Assembly: GCF_002243345.2 (NCBI RefSeq)
Contig: NZ_CP022655.2
Span: 1,614,501 to 1,678,500, forward strand
DNA: 64,000 nucleotides
From: Paenibacillus sp. RUD330
Lineage (GTDB): Bacteria; Bacillota; Bacilli; Paenibacillales; Paenibacillaceae
Direction: 5' to 3'
Shown: piece after piece, positions 18,111-27,164 of the stretch
How positions within the stretch are numbered: the stretch's first letter is position 1
Layout: each line of letters opens with the position of its first letter
Position numbers and translations under genes: made by a program
Notes under the pieces: model-generated
What the model was told of the DNA's origin: nothing
Databases searched by the model: none
What the model saw: the letters and a program-made list of their open reading frames with translations, nothing else

Positions 18111-19217
18111 ATGGATACGCTGCCCTACAAGCATCGCTGGCTCAAAATGAAAGAGGCGCTGAATGCGTCCGGAATGGATTTGGCGATTCTGACCTCGCCG
18201 GCCAGCATATTTTACCTGACCGGCTTCTACAGCGATCCGCATGAGCGCTTCATGGCGCTCGTCATCGAGCCCGGCAAGGACGGTTATACGCTTCTGGTGC
18301 CTGCCCTCGACGAGGAGAGCGCCCGCGGGGCGGCCCAGGTCGGCAAGCTGGTGGGGATCGGCGATACGGATGACGCCTACGCTCTGCTGGAGAGGGAGAC
18401 GGGCGCGCAGGCTTCGGTCGTCGGGGTAGAGAGCGCGCATCTGCGCTACTCCGGTTACTTGCAGCTGGCGCGGCTGTACGGCCAAGCGGCCTTCCGCGAT
18501 GCCGAGCCGCTCGTCATGGGGCTTCGTCTCGTCAAGTCCGAAGGAGAGATCGAGCTCGTCAAGAAAGCCGTCGCCCTCGCGGAGCAGGTGCTCGCGGAGA
18601 CGGCAGCCAAAGCCGCTCCCGGAGTGACCGAGCTGGAGCTCAATGCCGAGATCGAGTACCGTCTGCGCGTGCTCGGCGGCGACAAGCCTGCCTTCGAGAC
18701 GAGCGTTCTCGGAGGCGTCAGGACCGCTCTGCCGCATGGCCGGTCCAGCGCCTACAAGCTGCAGGAGAACGACTTGCTTCTGATCGACATGGGCGTCTAC
18801 AAGGACGGATACTGCTCCGATATCACCCGCACGTTCCTGATCGGGGAAGGTACGGACTCGCAGCGTCGCATCTACGATTCGGTGCTCAAGGCCAACCGCA
18901 GCGCCTTGGCCGCCGTGAAGGCGGGAAGGCCGCTCGCAGAGGTGGACCGGGCGGCGCGCAGCGTGATCGACGGGGACGGATACGGCTTCTACTTTACGCA
19001 TCGCACCGGCCATGGCATGGGGATCGACGTGCATGAGCAGCCTTCCGTGCACGGGGAGAACAAGACGCTCATGCAAGCGGGCCTGCTCTTCACGATCGAG
19101 CCCGGCGTTTACATTCCGGAGATCGGCGGGGTCCGCATCGAGGATGACGTCTATATCGGACTTGACGGGCAGCCTGTCGTCCTGACGTCTTATCCGCGGG
19201 AGCTCACCCGCCTGTAG
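18111..19217 (+). CDS. Xaa-Pro aminopeptidase / dipeptidase, M24B family
   Basis: 368 residues. An N-terminal creatinase-like domain (about 1-135, with SPASIFYLTGFYSDPHER) precedes the pita-bread metallopeptidase domain with metal ligands in LLIDMGVYKDGYCSDITRT, TGHGMGIDVHEQP, FTIEPGVYI and VRIEDDVYI. These enzymes release the N-terminal residue from peptides with proline in second position. It matches Bacillus YqhT/YkvY-type proteins. The gene follows an untranslated stretch with a TACAAT box near 18058 but no good -35. It is convergent with the cupin gene. Confidence 0.93.
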   Translation: MDTLPYKHRWLKMKEALNASGMDLAILTSPASIFYLTGFYSDPHERFMALVIEPGKDGYTLLVPALDEESARGAAQVGKLVGIGDTDDAYALLERETGAQASVVGVESAHLRYSGYLQLARLYGQAAFRDAEPLVMGLRLVKSEGEIELVKKAVALAEQVLAETAAKAAPGVTELELNAEIEYRLRVLGGDKPAFETSVLGGVRTALPHGRSSAYKLQENDLLLIDMGVYKDGYCSDITRTFLIGEGTDSQRRIYDSVLKANRSALAAVKAGRPLAEVDRAARSVIDGDGYGFYFTHRTGHGMGIDVHEQPSVHGENKTLMQAGLLFTIEPGVYIPEIGGVRIEDDVYIGLDGQPVVLTSYPRELTRL

Positions 19218-19320
19218 GTTGTTTGCCCGCCACGCCTTCCGGATTCATCTTCACGAGCTGCGGGTCAGCGGGGCGGCATGGCGGCCGCCGCGCGTCCTCC
19301 GGCGGGTTCTTGTTCCACAA

Positions 19321-19372
19321 AAAAAGCTGTTCCCGGGGCCTCGATGTCGAGGCGCTGCGGGAACAGCTTTTT
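19321..19372. terminator. Bidirectional terminator
   Basis: AAAAAGCTGTTCCCG / CGGGAACAGCTTTTT outer stem (19321-19335, 19358-19372) with an inner GCCTCGA/TCGAGGC hairpin. It lies between the convergent M24 peptidase and cupin genes. Confidence 0.93.
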
Positions 19373-19380
19373 CGTCTCTC

Positions 19381-19848
19381 CTATTTTTCGCCGGGAGCGA
19401 TCATCGAGAAATCGTCGTAGTGGAATGCCGGCGCCACGATGCAGGTGACGAGCACAGGCTCGTCTCCGGCCGGGCGGGCCGTCTGCCAGGCGCCTGCGGG
19501 GACCAGCGCCTGCGGAGTCTGTCCGGCGGCGATGTCCAGGCCGAGGGTGAACGTCTCCGTGGCTTCGGGCTTGTCTCCATGCCCGCCGATCGTGAGCTCG
19601 AGCGGTCCGCCTGCGTGGAACAGCCAGAGCTCGTCGGAGAGCACCTTGTGCCATGCGGATTCCTCACCCGGGTGCAGCAGGAAGTAGACGGAGCTGGCGG
19701 CCGCCCTCGCGCCGGAATAGCGGTCTCCAAGCACTTCATGGGGAATCTGGTAGGAAGCCTTCCAAATTTCCTTGAACCAGCCGCCTTCGATGTGGCGGTC
19801 CATGTCAAGCAGCTTCACAAAGGGGGACGGGGATGTCGGGACGGTCAT
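19381..19848 (-). CDS. Cupin domain protein (DUF985 / Cupin_5)
   Basis: 155 residues, single cupin barrel. The family segments are HIEGGWFKEIWKAS, SSVYFLLHPGEESAWHKVLSDELW and VPAGAWQTARP, followed by CIVAPAFHYDDFSM. The DUF985 family (similar to yeast YML079w) has a sugar-epimerase-like fold and no firmly known reaction. It is monocistronic and ends at the shared terminator. Confidence 0.9.
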   Translation of the reverse strand: MTVPTSPSPFVKLLDMDRHIEGGWFKEIWKASYQIPHEVLGDRYSGARAAASSVYFLLHPGEESAWHKVLSDELWLFHAGGPLELTIGGHGDKPEATETFTLGLDIAAGQTPQALVPAGAWQTARPAGDEPVLVTCIVAPAFHYDDFSMIAPGEK

Positions 19849-19958
19849 GGTCGTTCATTCTCCTTATCGCGTTGGAATGCGTATTTTTCTACTATAGCAC
19901 GCGCGCGGCGGCGATTCCAAACAACGGTTGATAGGATAGATTCAGACACACATTCTCA

Positions 19959-19988
19959 TAGACAACCTCGGACCCGCGGTGGTAAGAT
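19959..19988 (+). promoter_or_regulatory. Possible SigA promoter of the secreted protease gene
   Basis: TAGACA (19959-19964), 18-base spacer, TAAGAT (19983-19988); 5 of 6 in each hexamer. Confidence 0.45.
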
Positions 19989-20036
19989 ACTGGAAGTTTA
20001 CTAATCGCTGGTTGTGGAGAGAGGTTGAGTCCAGAC

Positions 20037-21581
20037 ATGAAACTATTCGGAGAACGTCTCCGTCCAGCCGCTGCCTTGCTGACAGCGCCTGTGCTGGCCG
20101 CCGCCCTGCTTGCGCTTCCCGCCGCTCCGGCGGCAGCGGCAGCTGGACAAGCGGTATCCGCGCAGGCTCAGCCGATCGTCATCATGCTCGACGGCAAGAA
20201 GCTTGCCGTGCGGATGAGTCCAGTCATTCTGAAGGGATCGATCATGGTTCCGATGAAGGATATTTTCAAGGCGCTCGGAAGCGAGCTGAGCTGGGATCCC
20301 AAGACGAGGACGCTGCTTGCGAGCAGCGGAGGCTACTTCAGCATGTCTCTCAAGGTCGGAGCTTCCCATGCCGTCGTGAACGGCAAATCCGTCAAGCTGG
20401 ATACCCCGGCCGCGATTCTGAACGGGACTACATTCGTCCCGATCCGCTTCGTCAGCGAGACAATGGGAGCCGAGGTGAAGTGGGAGGCCAAATCCCGCGT
20501 CGTCCGGATCTCTTCGGCGGAAGCCCAGCTTGAGGCCGCCGTCGCAAAAGCCGAGAAGGAGCGCGCGTCGCGGCGTCTCACAACGGCGCAGATCGTCGCC
20601 AAAAACGACGACAGCGTCGTTCTGATCCAGACCGATTACGGACAAGGAAGCGGCGTTGTCGCCGGTCCGCGCCTTATCCTGACGAATCTGCATGTCATGA
20701 AGGACGCCAAGTCCGGCAAGATCATGACGAACGACGGCCGCTCGATCGACATCCAGGGAGTGGCCGCCACGGATGAGAAGAACGATCTTGCGCTCGTATT
20801 GACCAAGCAGGACATGGATCTGGTTCCCATCGTATTCGGAAGCTTCGACGACGTGCAGAAGGGCGATTCCGTCGTAGCGATCGGCAGCCCTCTCGGACTG
20901 CAGAACACCGTGTCCGAAGGGCTGATCAGCAATATCGGCTATGACGATGGAAGCTTCTATTACCAAGTGAGCACGCCGATCGACCATGGCAGCTCGGGCG
21001 GAGGCTTGTTCAACCAGTACGGTGAGCTCATCGGCCTGACGACCTCCGGCTACGACGACACGACGGCAGACCTTAACTTTGCGACCTCTTCAGAGGACGC
21101 CGAGAATTTGCTGCGTACCGCGAAGTTTGATGCGGCCAAAGTCGGCTTCCTCAAGCCGACGCTGCCGGACAGTCTGGAAGGGGCTTCGCTGGACGAAATC
21201 GCGGCATTGATGAAAAAGGAATTCGGCAGCATTCAGGGCAGCGACGGCAGCCTGGCGCTGACCGGCTGGAAGGCGGAGCGGGATGCGGCAGGCTGGCTGG
21301 TCATCCAGGCGGACGTCAATCCGGATTTCTATGATTATTACGGCTCCAAGATGCAGAAGGATCTCCGCATGTGGGGAGCGAACACCTCCTACGAGCTGCA
21401 CGGCATGCTGCCCAAAGAGAAGATCCAGCTTGTTCTGATGTACGGCAAGCAAGTGGATTTCGAGCCGCGCGGTTATGCGGCCGGCGAAGCGACGGCTTCC
21501 GCGGACGGCAAGTGGAATATCCGTTATGCGGTTCTGGATGTCCAGTTCAAGGAAGACATGCTCATCAAGCTTCGCGGCTGA
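20037..21581 (+). CDS. Secreted trypsin-like serine protease with copper-amine-oxidase N-terminal domain
   Basis: 514 residues. A Sec signal peptide with a long Ala-rich core ends near PAAAAAG. Next comes a copper-amine-oxidase N-domain-like module (about residues 42-160: VIMLDGKKLAV, MVPMKDIFKALG, FVPIRFVSETMGAEVKW), common in Paenibacillus surface proteins. The protease domain has the HtrA-type triad: His in ILTNLHVM, Asp in KNDLALV and Ser in DHGSSGGGLFN. No PDZ domain follows; a C-terminal ~150-residue region is unassigned. The ATG at 20037 gives a clean signal peptide; TTG at 20025 is an alternative start two bases after GAGAGAGG. Confidence 0.88.
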   Translation: MKLFGERLRPAAALLTAPVLAAALLALPAAPAAAAAGQAVSAQAQPIVIMLDGKKLAVRMSPVILKGSIMVPMKDIFKALGSELSWDPKTRTLLASSGGYFSMSLKVGASHAVVNGKSVKLDTPAAILNGTTFVPIRFVSETMGAEVKWEAKSRVVRISSAEAQLEAAVAKAEKERASRRLTTAQIVAKNDDSVVLIQTDYGQGSGVVAGPRLILTNLHVMKDAKSGKIMTNDGRSIDIQGVAATDEKNDLALVLTKQDMDLVPIVFGSFDDVQKGDSVVAIGSPLGLQNTVSEGLISNIGYDDGSFYYQVSTPIDHGSSGGGLFNQYGELIGLTTSGYDDTTADLNFATSSEDAENLLRTAKFDAAKVGFLKPTLPDSLEGASLDEIAALMKKEFGSIQGSDGSLALTGWKAERDAAGWLVIQADVNPDFYDYYGSKMQKDLRMWGANTSYELHGMLPKEKIQLVLMYGKQVDFEPRGYAAGEATASADGKWNIRYAVLDVQFKEDMLIKLRG

Positions 21582-21599
21582 TCCATCGGACTCATACCG

Positions 21600-21629
21600 C
21601 CTCCGGACCCCAGGTCCGGAGGTTTTTTT
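21600..21629 (+). terminator. Intrinsic terminator after the protease gene
   Basis: 10-bp stem CCTCCGGACC / GGTCCGGAGG, 3-base loop, seven T residues. Confidence 0.95.
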
Positions 21630-21832
21630 ATAGGAGGAATCCCAGCTTGAAAGTGAACGCCGGCGCTTCTCGGGAACATTCCATCTGCTCGGCTGATTCG
21701 GCTGGATCCTAAGTTCAGCGTCTATAGCTCGTTGACTGTGACGCGGAAGAGACGGTTTCCAGGGCTCCCTCTCTTCTTTTTCGCTCCGAAGTTGGGTAGA
21801 ATGGGAGAATGACGATTGCAAAGAGGGATTCC

Positions 21833-23623
21833 ATGAAAGTAGTATTAACGACACTCAACGCCAAATTCATCCACACCTCGCTCGCGCTCCGCTGCCTGAA
21901 GGCCTATGCGGAGAAGGACTTCCCGATCGAGATTGCCGAATATACGATCAAGGATCCGGTGATGAACATCGTATCCGATCTGTACAGCAAAAATCCGGAT
22001 GTCATCGGCTTCTCCGTCTACATCTGGAACATCGAGGAGACGATCAAGGTCATCCGGATCCTGCGCAAGATCGCTCCGGACGTGCGGATCGTGATGGGCG
22101 GACCCGAAGTCAGCTACGATACGGCCGAATGGATGGAGAAGCTGCCTGAAGTCGACTTCATCATCTTCGGAGAAGGGGAGGAGACGTTCCACCATCTCCT
22201 GCAGGAGATCGACGGCGACGGCAAATACCATCTCGTCTTCGGACTTGCTTACCGCAAGCTGCGGGAGAACGGGCCGGAGGTGCTGGTCAACATAGGCCGT
22301 CCCAAGCTGAATCTGGCCGAGCTGCCGAGCCCGCACCGGTTCCCGGAAGACCGCGAATCGCTCGCAAACCGGGTCGTCTACTTCGAGACGAGCCGCGGCT
22401 GCCCGTTCAGCTGCTCGTTCTGCCTGTCCAGCATCGAGGTCGGCGTCCGGTATTTCGATATCGAGAGGACCAAGGCGGACCTGCTCTATCTCATCGAGGC
22501 GGGAGCCAAGACGATCAAGTTCGTCGACCGCACGTTCAATATCAAGCGGGACTATGCGCTGGAGATGTTCAAGTTCCTGATCGAGAATCACGGCGGCTGC
22601 GTATTCCAATTCGAGATTACGGCCGACATCATGCGTCCCGAGGTGCTGGATTATCTCGCCGAGCACGCGCCGCCGGGCGTCTTCCGCTTCGAGATCGGAG
22701 TCCAATCGACCAACGACGTGACCAACGAGGCGGTTCAGCGCCGCCAGAACTGGAGCAAGCTCGTGCGCACGGTGACCAAGGTCAAGGAATCGGGCAAGAT
22801 CGACCAGCATCTCGATCTCATCGCCGGCCTGCCGCATGAGGATTACGATACGTTCCGCAAGACGTTCAACGACGTCTTCGACCTGCGGCCGGAGGAGCTC
22901 CAGCTGGGCTTCCTTAAAATGCTGCGAGGCACCGGACTGCGGATCGACGCAGACAAATACGGTTATGTATACGCGGATCAGGCGCCGTACGAAATTCTAG
23001 GCAACAACCTGATGCCGTTCTCCGACCTGATCCGGATCAAGCGGGTGGAGGACGTGCTGGAGAAGTACTGGAACGCCCATCGCATGGACCGCACGCTGCT
23101 GTACCTGATCGAGCGGGTATTCCCTTCGGCCTTCGATTTCTTCCAGCAGTACGGCGATTACTGGGAGCGCAGAGGCTGGGAGCGGATCGGCCATCAGCTG
23201 GAGGATCTGTTCTCCCGCCTGAAGGGCTTCCTGAGCTCCGGGGAGGCTCCGGCCGGCTTCGACCGCGACGTCGTGGAAGGTCTGATGAAGTACGACTACT
23301 TCCTTGGCCACAACCACAAGCCCCGCAAGGTATGGTGGGACTTCACGATGGACAAGCAGGAGATGGGCGGCTGGATGCGCCTGCTCGGGGAGCATCCGGA
23401 GGATGTGTCGCCGGCATTCGCCGCTCTCGGACTCGGGGAGAAGGAGCTCCAGAAGCATGCGGTGCTGGAGAAGCTGCCGTTCGATCTGGAGCAGTTCCTG
23501 GCGACGGGAGAGATCGACCGCAGTTCCGGTACGCTGCTGGTCGTCCTTTATGGAGTGTCCGGCAAGCGAGGCGGCTCGGCTTATTGCCTGCGCTTGAGCG
23601 AAGGAGCGGCAGCGGCCGGGTAA
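21833..23623 (+). CDS. B12-binding domain radical SAM protein (DUF4080)
   Basis: 596 residues. A cobalamin-binding-like Rossmann domain (residues 1-140: TLNAKFIHTSLALRCL, VIGFSVYIWN, IVMGGPEVSYD, FGEGEETF) precedes the radical SAM core with the cluster motif CPFSCSFC in ETSRGCPFSCSFCLSS. A DUF4080-type C-terminal domain follows (RKVWWDF region). The reaction is not known. The start at 21833 has AGAGGGA 8 bases upstream; ATG at 21809 lacks a site. The His of the DxHxxG cobalamin-binding motif is not evident, so B12 binding is not certain. Confidence 0.9.
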   Translation: MKVVLTTLNAKFIHTSLALRCLKAYAEKDFPIEIAEYTIKDPVMNIVSDLYSKNPDVIGFSVYIWNIEETIKVIRILRKIAPDVRIVMGGPEVSYDTAEWMEKLPEVDFIIFGEGEETFHHLLQEIDGDGKYHLVFGLAYRKLRENGPEVLVNIGRPKLNLAELPSPHRFPEDRESLANRVVYFETSRGCPFSCSFCLSSIEVGVRYFDIERTKADLLYLIEAGAKTIKFVDRTFNIKRDYALEMFKFLIENHGGCVFQFEITADIMRPEVLDYLAEHAPPGVFRFEIGVQSTNDVTNEAVQRRQNWSKLVRTVTKVKESGKIDQHLDLIAGLPHEDYDTFRKTFNDVFDLRPEELQLGFLKMLRGTGLRIDADKYGYVYADQAPYEILGNNLMPFSDLIRIKRVEDVLEKYWNAHRMDRTLLYLIERVFPSAFDFFQQYGDYWERRGWERIGHQLEDLFSRLKGFLSSGEAPAGFDRDVVEGLMKYDYFLGHNHKPRKVWWDFTMDKQEMGGWMRLLGEHPEDVSPAFAALGLGEKELQKHAVLEKLPFDLEQFLATGEIDRSSGTLLVVLYGVSGKRGGSAYCLRLSEGAAAAG

Positions 23624-23681
23624 GCGGCTGACGGATCGCTGCTTGCAAGGGAACAGCTGTCCTGTCGAGCGTAGTTAATAA

Positions 23682-23735
23682 GAGAACCATCCGGGTTGCC
23701 GCCGTTGCGGGAGCCGGATGGTTCTCATCGGTTTT
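23682..23735 (+). terminator. Terminator after the radical SAM gene
   Basis: GAGAACCATCCGG (23682-23694) / CCGGATGGTTCTC (23714-23726), 13-bp stem, then ATCGGTTTTT. Confidence 0.75.
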
Positions 23736-23744
23736 TACCGGCAT

Positions 23745-23796
23745 GGAAAAAAGGAGCTGTACGGAGCAGGATCGCCTGCTCTCGTACAGCTCCTTT
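23745..23796 (-). terminator. Terminator of manA
   Basis: A long hairpin: AAGGAGCTGTACG-GAGCAGG / CCTGCTC-T-CGTACAGCTCCTT with ATCG loop and one bulged base. In the minus direction it is followed by TTTTTTCC, which suits the minus-strand manA gene. Confidence 0.85.
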
Positions 23797-23821
23797 CCTA
23801 TTAGGGCGGTTTGACCCGGGC

Positions 23822-24796
23822 TCAGGGAACGAGGCTGCGGATGACGGTCATCTCGCCGTCCAGCTCGCAGCTGCCGAGAGTGGCCGGGAGCAGGAAGCAT
23901 TCGCCGGCTTTGACGGCTTGCGACTGTCCTTCGCCCCAGGCGATGCTTCCTTGGCCTTCGGCGATGACGAGAATGACGAAGCTGTCGGCCGAGACGGGCA
24001 GCTGCCAGGATCCGCGGACGACGCCTTTGTCCACCAGGAAGTAAGGGGATTCCGCGATCGTCAGCCAGCTGCCCGGCTGCGCGTCCTCCGTGCTCATGCG
24101 GGTCGCTCCGGCTCCTTCATAGGCAATGACGTTGAGGGAATCCTCGACATGCAGCTCGCGAAGCTGGCCGTCCAGGCCGGGACGCTTGTAGTCGTAGAGG
24201 CGGTAGGTCGTATCCGAGTTCTGCTGGATTTCGGCGACGACGACGCCGGCGCACAGGGCGTGGACGGTTCCTGCCGGAATGTAGAAGGCGTCGCCCGCCT
24301 TGACCGTCACTTCCTGCAGAGCGTCCATGACGCGGTCCTCGTCGATGGCCTGCTGCAGTCCGGCACGGTCGATGCCTTCCTTGAGGCCGTAGATGATTTT
24401 GGCGTCCGGCTTGGCGTCGAGAATGTACCACATCTCGGTCTTGCCGAGCTCGCCGGCCGGGAGACGGCCGTAGCTGTCTGTAGGGTGGACCTGCACGGAC
24501 AGATCGTCATTGCAGTCGAGCAGCTTGATCAGCAGCGGGAAGCGGCCGTTCTTCTCGGAGAAGCCCTTGCTGCCGAACCATTCCCGTCCGTACTGCTCGC
24601 GGATCTCGTCCAGGCCGAGCCCGTCCAGCGGACCTCCGAGCACTTTGGTCGTGCCGTTCGGATGGTCGCCGATCATCCAGCCTTCGCCGATATGGCCTTC
24701 CGGAAGCTCCAGGCCGAATTGCTCCAGAGCCCGTCCGCCCCATACGCGTTCTTTCATTTCCGGTTTGAATTGCAAAGGATAAGGGTTGACAGTCAT
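23822..24796 (-). CDS. manA: Mannose-6-phosphate isomerase, class I
   Basis: 324 residues, the short Bacillus ManA/YvyI length. It interconverts mannose-6-phosphate and fructose-6-phosphate. The zinc ligands are in LSVQVHPTD, GKTEMWYIL and PAGTVHAL; the catalytic Arg region is TTYRLYDYKRPG. AGGAGCGG precedes the ATG. It is followed by its own terminator. No PTS genes are adjacent. Confidence 0.95.
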   Translation of the reverse strand: MTVNPYPLQFKPEMKERVWGGRALEQFGLELPEGHIGEGWMIGDHPNGTTKVLGGPLDGLGLDEIREQYGREWFGSKGFSEKNGRFPLLIKLLDCNDDLSVQVHPTDSYGRLPAGELGKTEMWYILDAKPDAKIIYGLKEGIDRAGLQQAIDEDRVMDALQEVTVKAGDAFYIPAGTVHALCAGVVVAEIQQNSDTTYRLYDYKRPGLDGQLRELHVEDSLNVIAYEGAGATRMSTEDAQPGSWLTIAESPYFLVDKGVVRGSWQLPVSADSFVILVIAEGQGSIAWGEGQSQAVKAGECFLLPATLGSCELDGEMTVIRSLVP

Positions 24797-24860
24797 CGTT
24801 CATCCGCTCCTGTTCTCTATCTGATAAGTATGATTCCTCGGGGTCTATGGATGGATCGGG

Positions 24861-25259
24861 TTATTCGGGACGAGCTCCCGGCTGGAACAGCTCCAGCAGC
24901 TCTCCGTCGGGACCGTAGAAGAAGAAGTACCGGGCTCCGTTCGGAAGCGTCGTCAGCTCGGTGTCCCGCAGCGGAATGCCCATCCGCTTGATGCGGGCGA
25001 ATTCGCCTTCCACGTCATCGACGGTGAACGCGATGTGGTGGGTTTTGCCTTCGGCCGGAAGGCTGTCGTCATAACCCTCGATCAGCTCAAGCTCCGTTTC
25101 CTCCGAGCCGGGAAATCTCAGGAACGCCAGGCGGATCTTGCCGTCGGTGTGGGGAAGAGTGTAGGTATGCTCCATTCCCAGCACTTGCTTGTAGAAGTCG
25201 ATCGATGCTTCGAGCGATGCGGTCATGACGCCGACATGCTCCAGTTTGCGGATTGCCAT
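24861..25259 (-). CDS. VOC family protein (glyoxalase I-like)
   Basis: 132 residues, two beta-alpha-beta-beta-beta repeats. Candidate metal ligands are His in KLEHVGVMT, Glu in ELELIEGYD, His in THHIAFTVDD and Glu in DGELLELFQ, the pattern of glyoxalase I and related enzymes. The substrate is not certain (methylglyoxal-thiol adduct or other). AAGGAGGAG lies 9 bases before the ATG. It is 16 bases downstream of ytqB, so it may be the last gene of the ytqA-ytqB transcript. Confidence 0.88.
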   Translation of the reverse strand: MAIRKLEHVGVMTASLEASIDFYKQVLGMEHTYTLPHTDGKIRLAFLRFPGSEETELELIEGYDDSLPAEGKTHHIAFTVDDVEGEFARIKRMGIPLRDTELTTLPNGARYFFFYGPDGELLELFQPGARPE

Positions 25260-25275
25260 CTTGTTTATCTCCTCC

Positions 25276-25869
25276 TTAAGTTAGTTGCCTTTTCTCGATG
25301 CCGATCGCATAGGGCGCCGAGCGCTTCTGCGCCATCCGGTACAGGACGGTTTGTGCGCGCGCTGACGGAAGATCGGAAGCCCAGGCCAGGACGGCATCGG
25401 CTTCCGCTTCGCCGCCGGGGTGGCCCGGATACAGCACGCAGGCGAGAACGCCTCCCGGCCGTAGCAGCTCCATCGCCGCCTCCATGGCGGCAAGGGTGGA
25501 AGCGGGCTGCGTCACGATGCTGCGGTCGGAGTCCTCGCCGGGCAGGTAGCCGAGATTGAACAGAACGGCGGCGATCCGGCCGCGATCCTCATCCGGCACA
25601 ACCATGCCCATCTCGGCATGGCTGCGCAGATGCAGGCTCGCGGCAGGCAGCTTGCCGCTGTCGCCCAGCGGAGCGAGCCGCTCCTCGGTCCGGCGAAGGG
25701 CATCGGCCTGCACATCGAAGCCGATGAGCTTGCCGCGAGGTCCGACCAGCTCCGCCAGGAAGCGGGCGTCCGCTCCGCCGCCGAGCGTCGCGTCGATGAC
25801 GGCGTCGCCTGGCTGAACTCTTTCCCGTACCCAGCCGTGGGCCGCGCCGATGACGGACAGGAAGCCCAT
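25276..25869 (-). CDS. Class I SAM-dependent methyltransferase, YtqB family (MnmM type)
   Basis: 197 residues. SAM-binding motif I is AVIDATLGGGADARFLAEL; further segments are LIGFDVQADALRRTEERL, AAVLFNLGYLPG and LRPGGVLACVLYPGHPGG, typical of YtqB. YtqB (MnmM) methylates nm5U34 to mnm5U34 in tRNA of Gram-positive bacteria. The start at 25869 shares one base with the ytqA stop (TGATG), so the two are translationally coupled; the longer in-frame reading up to 26112 only shadows ytqA. Function is from family knowledge; the coupling is seen directly. Confidence 0.9.
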   Translation of the reverse strand: MGFLSVIGAAHGWVRERVQPGDAVIDATLGGGADARFLAELVGPRGKLIGFDVQADALRRTEERLAPLGDSGKLPAASLHLRSHAEMGMVVPDEDRGRIAAVLFNLGYLPGEDSDRSIVTQPASTLAAMEAAMELLRPGGVLACVLYPGHPGGEAEADAVLAWASDLPSARAQTVLYRMAQKRSAPYAIGIEKRQLT

Positions 25870-26999
25870 CAGCTGTCCGCCTCTTCGGGAAGCTGCGCAG
25901 TGAGAGCTGGAGCCGCGCAGGGCTCTGCGGCCGCGGCGGCTTGCATCAGCTTCGCATAACGCGCCGAGCTCATCTTGCGGGCCGGCTTCGTAAGCGCCGG
26001 TCCGACGGCTGCGGCCGCTGCTAGCGGCACCGCCGCTTCCGGCTGCCAAAGGCGGCCCTGCCAGGTGTCCCGCCGCTTCAGCTCGTCGTCGAAAGCGTTC
26101 AGCACCTCCCATTTCTTGAGGCTCCAGGTCGGCCCGATCAGCAGATCGCGCGGAGCGTCTCCGGTCAGCCGGTGAACGATCATCTCCGGAGGGAGGAATT
26201 CCAGCGTGTCGACGACAAGATTGACGTACTCGTCCATCTCCAGGAACCGGAGAAGTCCGGCCTCGTACTGCTTCACCATCGGCGTCTTGCGCATGAGGTG
26301 GAGGAGATGGATCTTGATTCCCTGCACATCCATGGCGGCGACCGCGCGTCCGGTGGCGAGCATCATTTCATGGGTTTCCTGCGGAAGCCCGTAGATGATA
26401 TGGGCGCATACGCGGATTCCGCGCGCCCGCAGCCTCGCCACCGCATCGAGGTAGCAGGCCGTGTCGTGGGCGCGGTTGATGAGGTCGGAGGTCGATTCGT
26501 GGATCGTCTGCAGCCCCATCTCGACCCACAGATAGGTGCGCTCGTTCAGCTCGGCGAGGTAATCGACGACATCATCCGGCAGGCAGTCCGGCCGGGTGGC
26601 GATCGACAGTCCGACGACGCCGGGCTGGGCGAGAATCGTCTCGTAATAGTCCCGCAGCTCCTCGACGGGCGCGTACGTGTTCGTATAGGCCTGGAAGTAG
26701 CCGATATAGCGGGCGTCCGGCCATTTCTTGTGCTGGCGGTCGCGGATGGCGGCGAACTGCACCTCCAGGTCGTCGCGGCGCTTGCCCGCGAAGTCGCCCG
26801 AGCCCCGCGCGCTGCAGAACGTGCAGCCGCCGGTGGCGATCGTGCCGTCGCGGTTCGGGCATGTGAAGCCGGCGTCTAGCATGACCTTGAAGATCTTGCC
26901 GCCGAAATGGTCTCTCATCTCGTAATTCCATGTATGGAACCGCTTGTCTCCCCATAGCATCGGGGAAGGGGATTGCGGCGTCGAATGCAGTGGATCCAT
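25869..26999 (-). CDS. ytqA: TIGR01212 family radical SAM protein (YtqA)
   Basis: 376 residues. The elongated cluster motif of this family is visible: CPNRDGTIATGGCTFC near residues 47-62, followed by GSGDFAG. The barrel contains KKWPDARYIGYFQAYTNTYAP and SIATRPDCLPDDVV. A Pro/Ala-rich tail of about 60 residues ends the protein. In bacilli YtqA works with YtqB in wobble-uridine modification of tRNA. The ribosome binding site AAGGAGC precedes the ATG. First gene of a ytqA-ytqB-(VOC) unit. Confidence 0.93.
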   Translation of the reverse strand: MDPLHSTPQSPSPMLWGDKRFHTWNYEMRDHFGGKIFKVMLDAGFTCPNRDGTIATGGCTFCSARGSGDFAGKRRDDLEVQFAAIRDRQHKKWPDARYIGYFQAYTNTYAPVEELRDYYETILAQPGVVGLSIATRPDCLPDDVVDYLAELNERTYLWVEMGLQTIHESTSDLINRAHDTACYLDAVARLRARGIRVCAHIIYGLPQETHEMMLATGRAVAAMDVQGIKIHLLHLMRKTPMVKQYEAGLLRFLEMDEYVNLVVDTLEFLPPEMIVHRLTGDAPRDLLIGPTWSLKKWEVLNAFDDELKRRDTWQGRLWQPEAAVPLAAAAAVGPALTKPARKMSSARYAKLMQAAAAAEPCAAPALTAQLPEEADS

Positions 27000-27144
27000 G
27001 CTTGCTCCTTCCTAGCTGTGCGCCGGAATCAGGCGGCTGAACAACACCGCCTTGCGCATACGTTCTATTTTAGATGAAATCTCTCGTGAAAGCCATGGTC
27101 CGGAAGTAATCCGGGCGCAAGGAAGAAGCTGTCAGAAAAGATTT

Positions 27145-27158
27145 TGAAAGCGTTTAAT
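27145..27158 (+). promoter_or_regulatory. cre-like CcpA site candidate
   Basis: TGAAAGCGTTTAAT matches the catabolite-response element TGWAANCGNTNWCA at all but the last two positions. It lies 7 bases before the -35 box of the promoter below. Not tested. Confidence 0.35.
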
Positions 27159-27164
27159 TTAGGC

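Noticed and set aside
21647-21712. TTG-started 21-residue ORF after an AGGAGG just past a terminator
   Set aside because: Good ribosome binding site but no promoter and a weak start; it lies in the untranslated region before the radical SAM gene. Kept only as a possibility.
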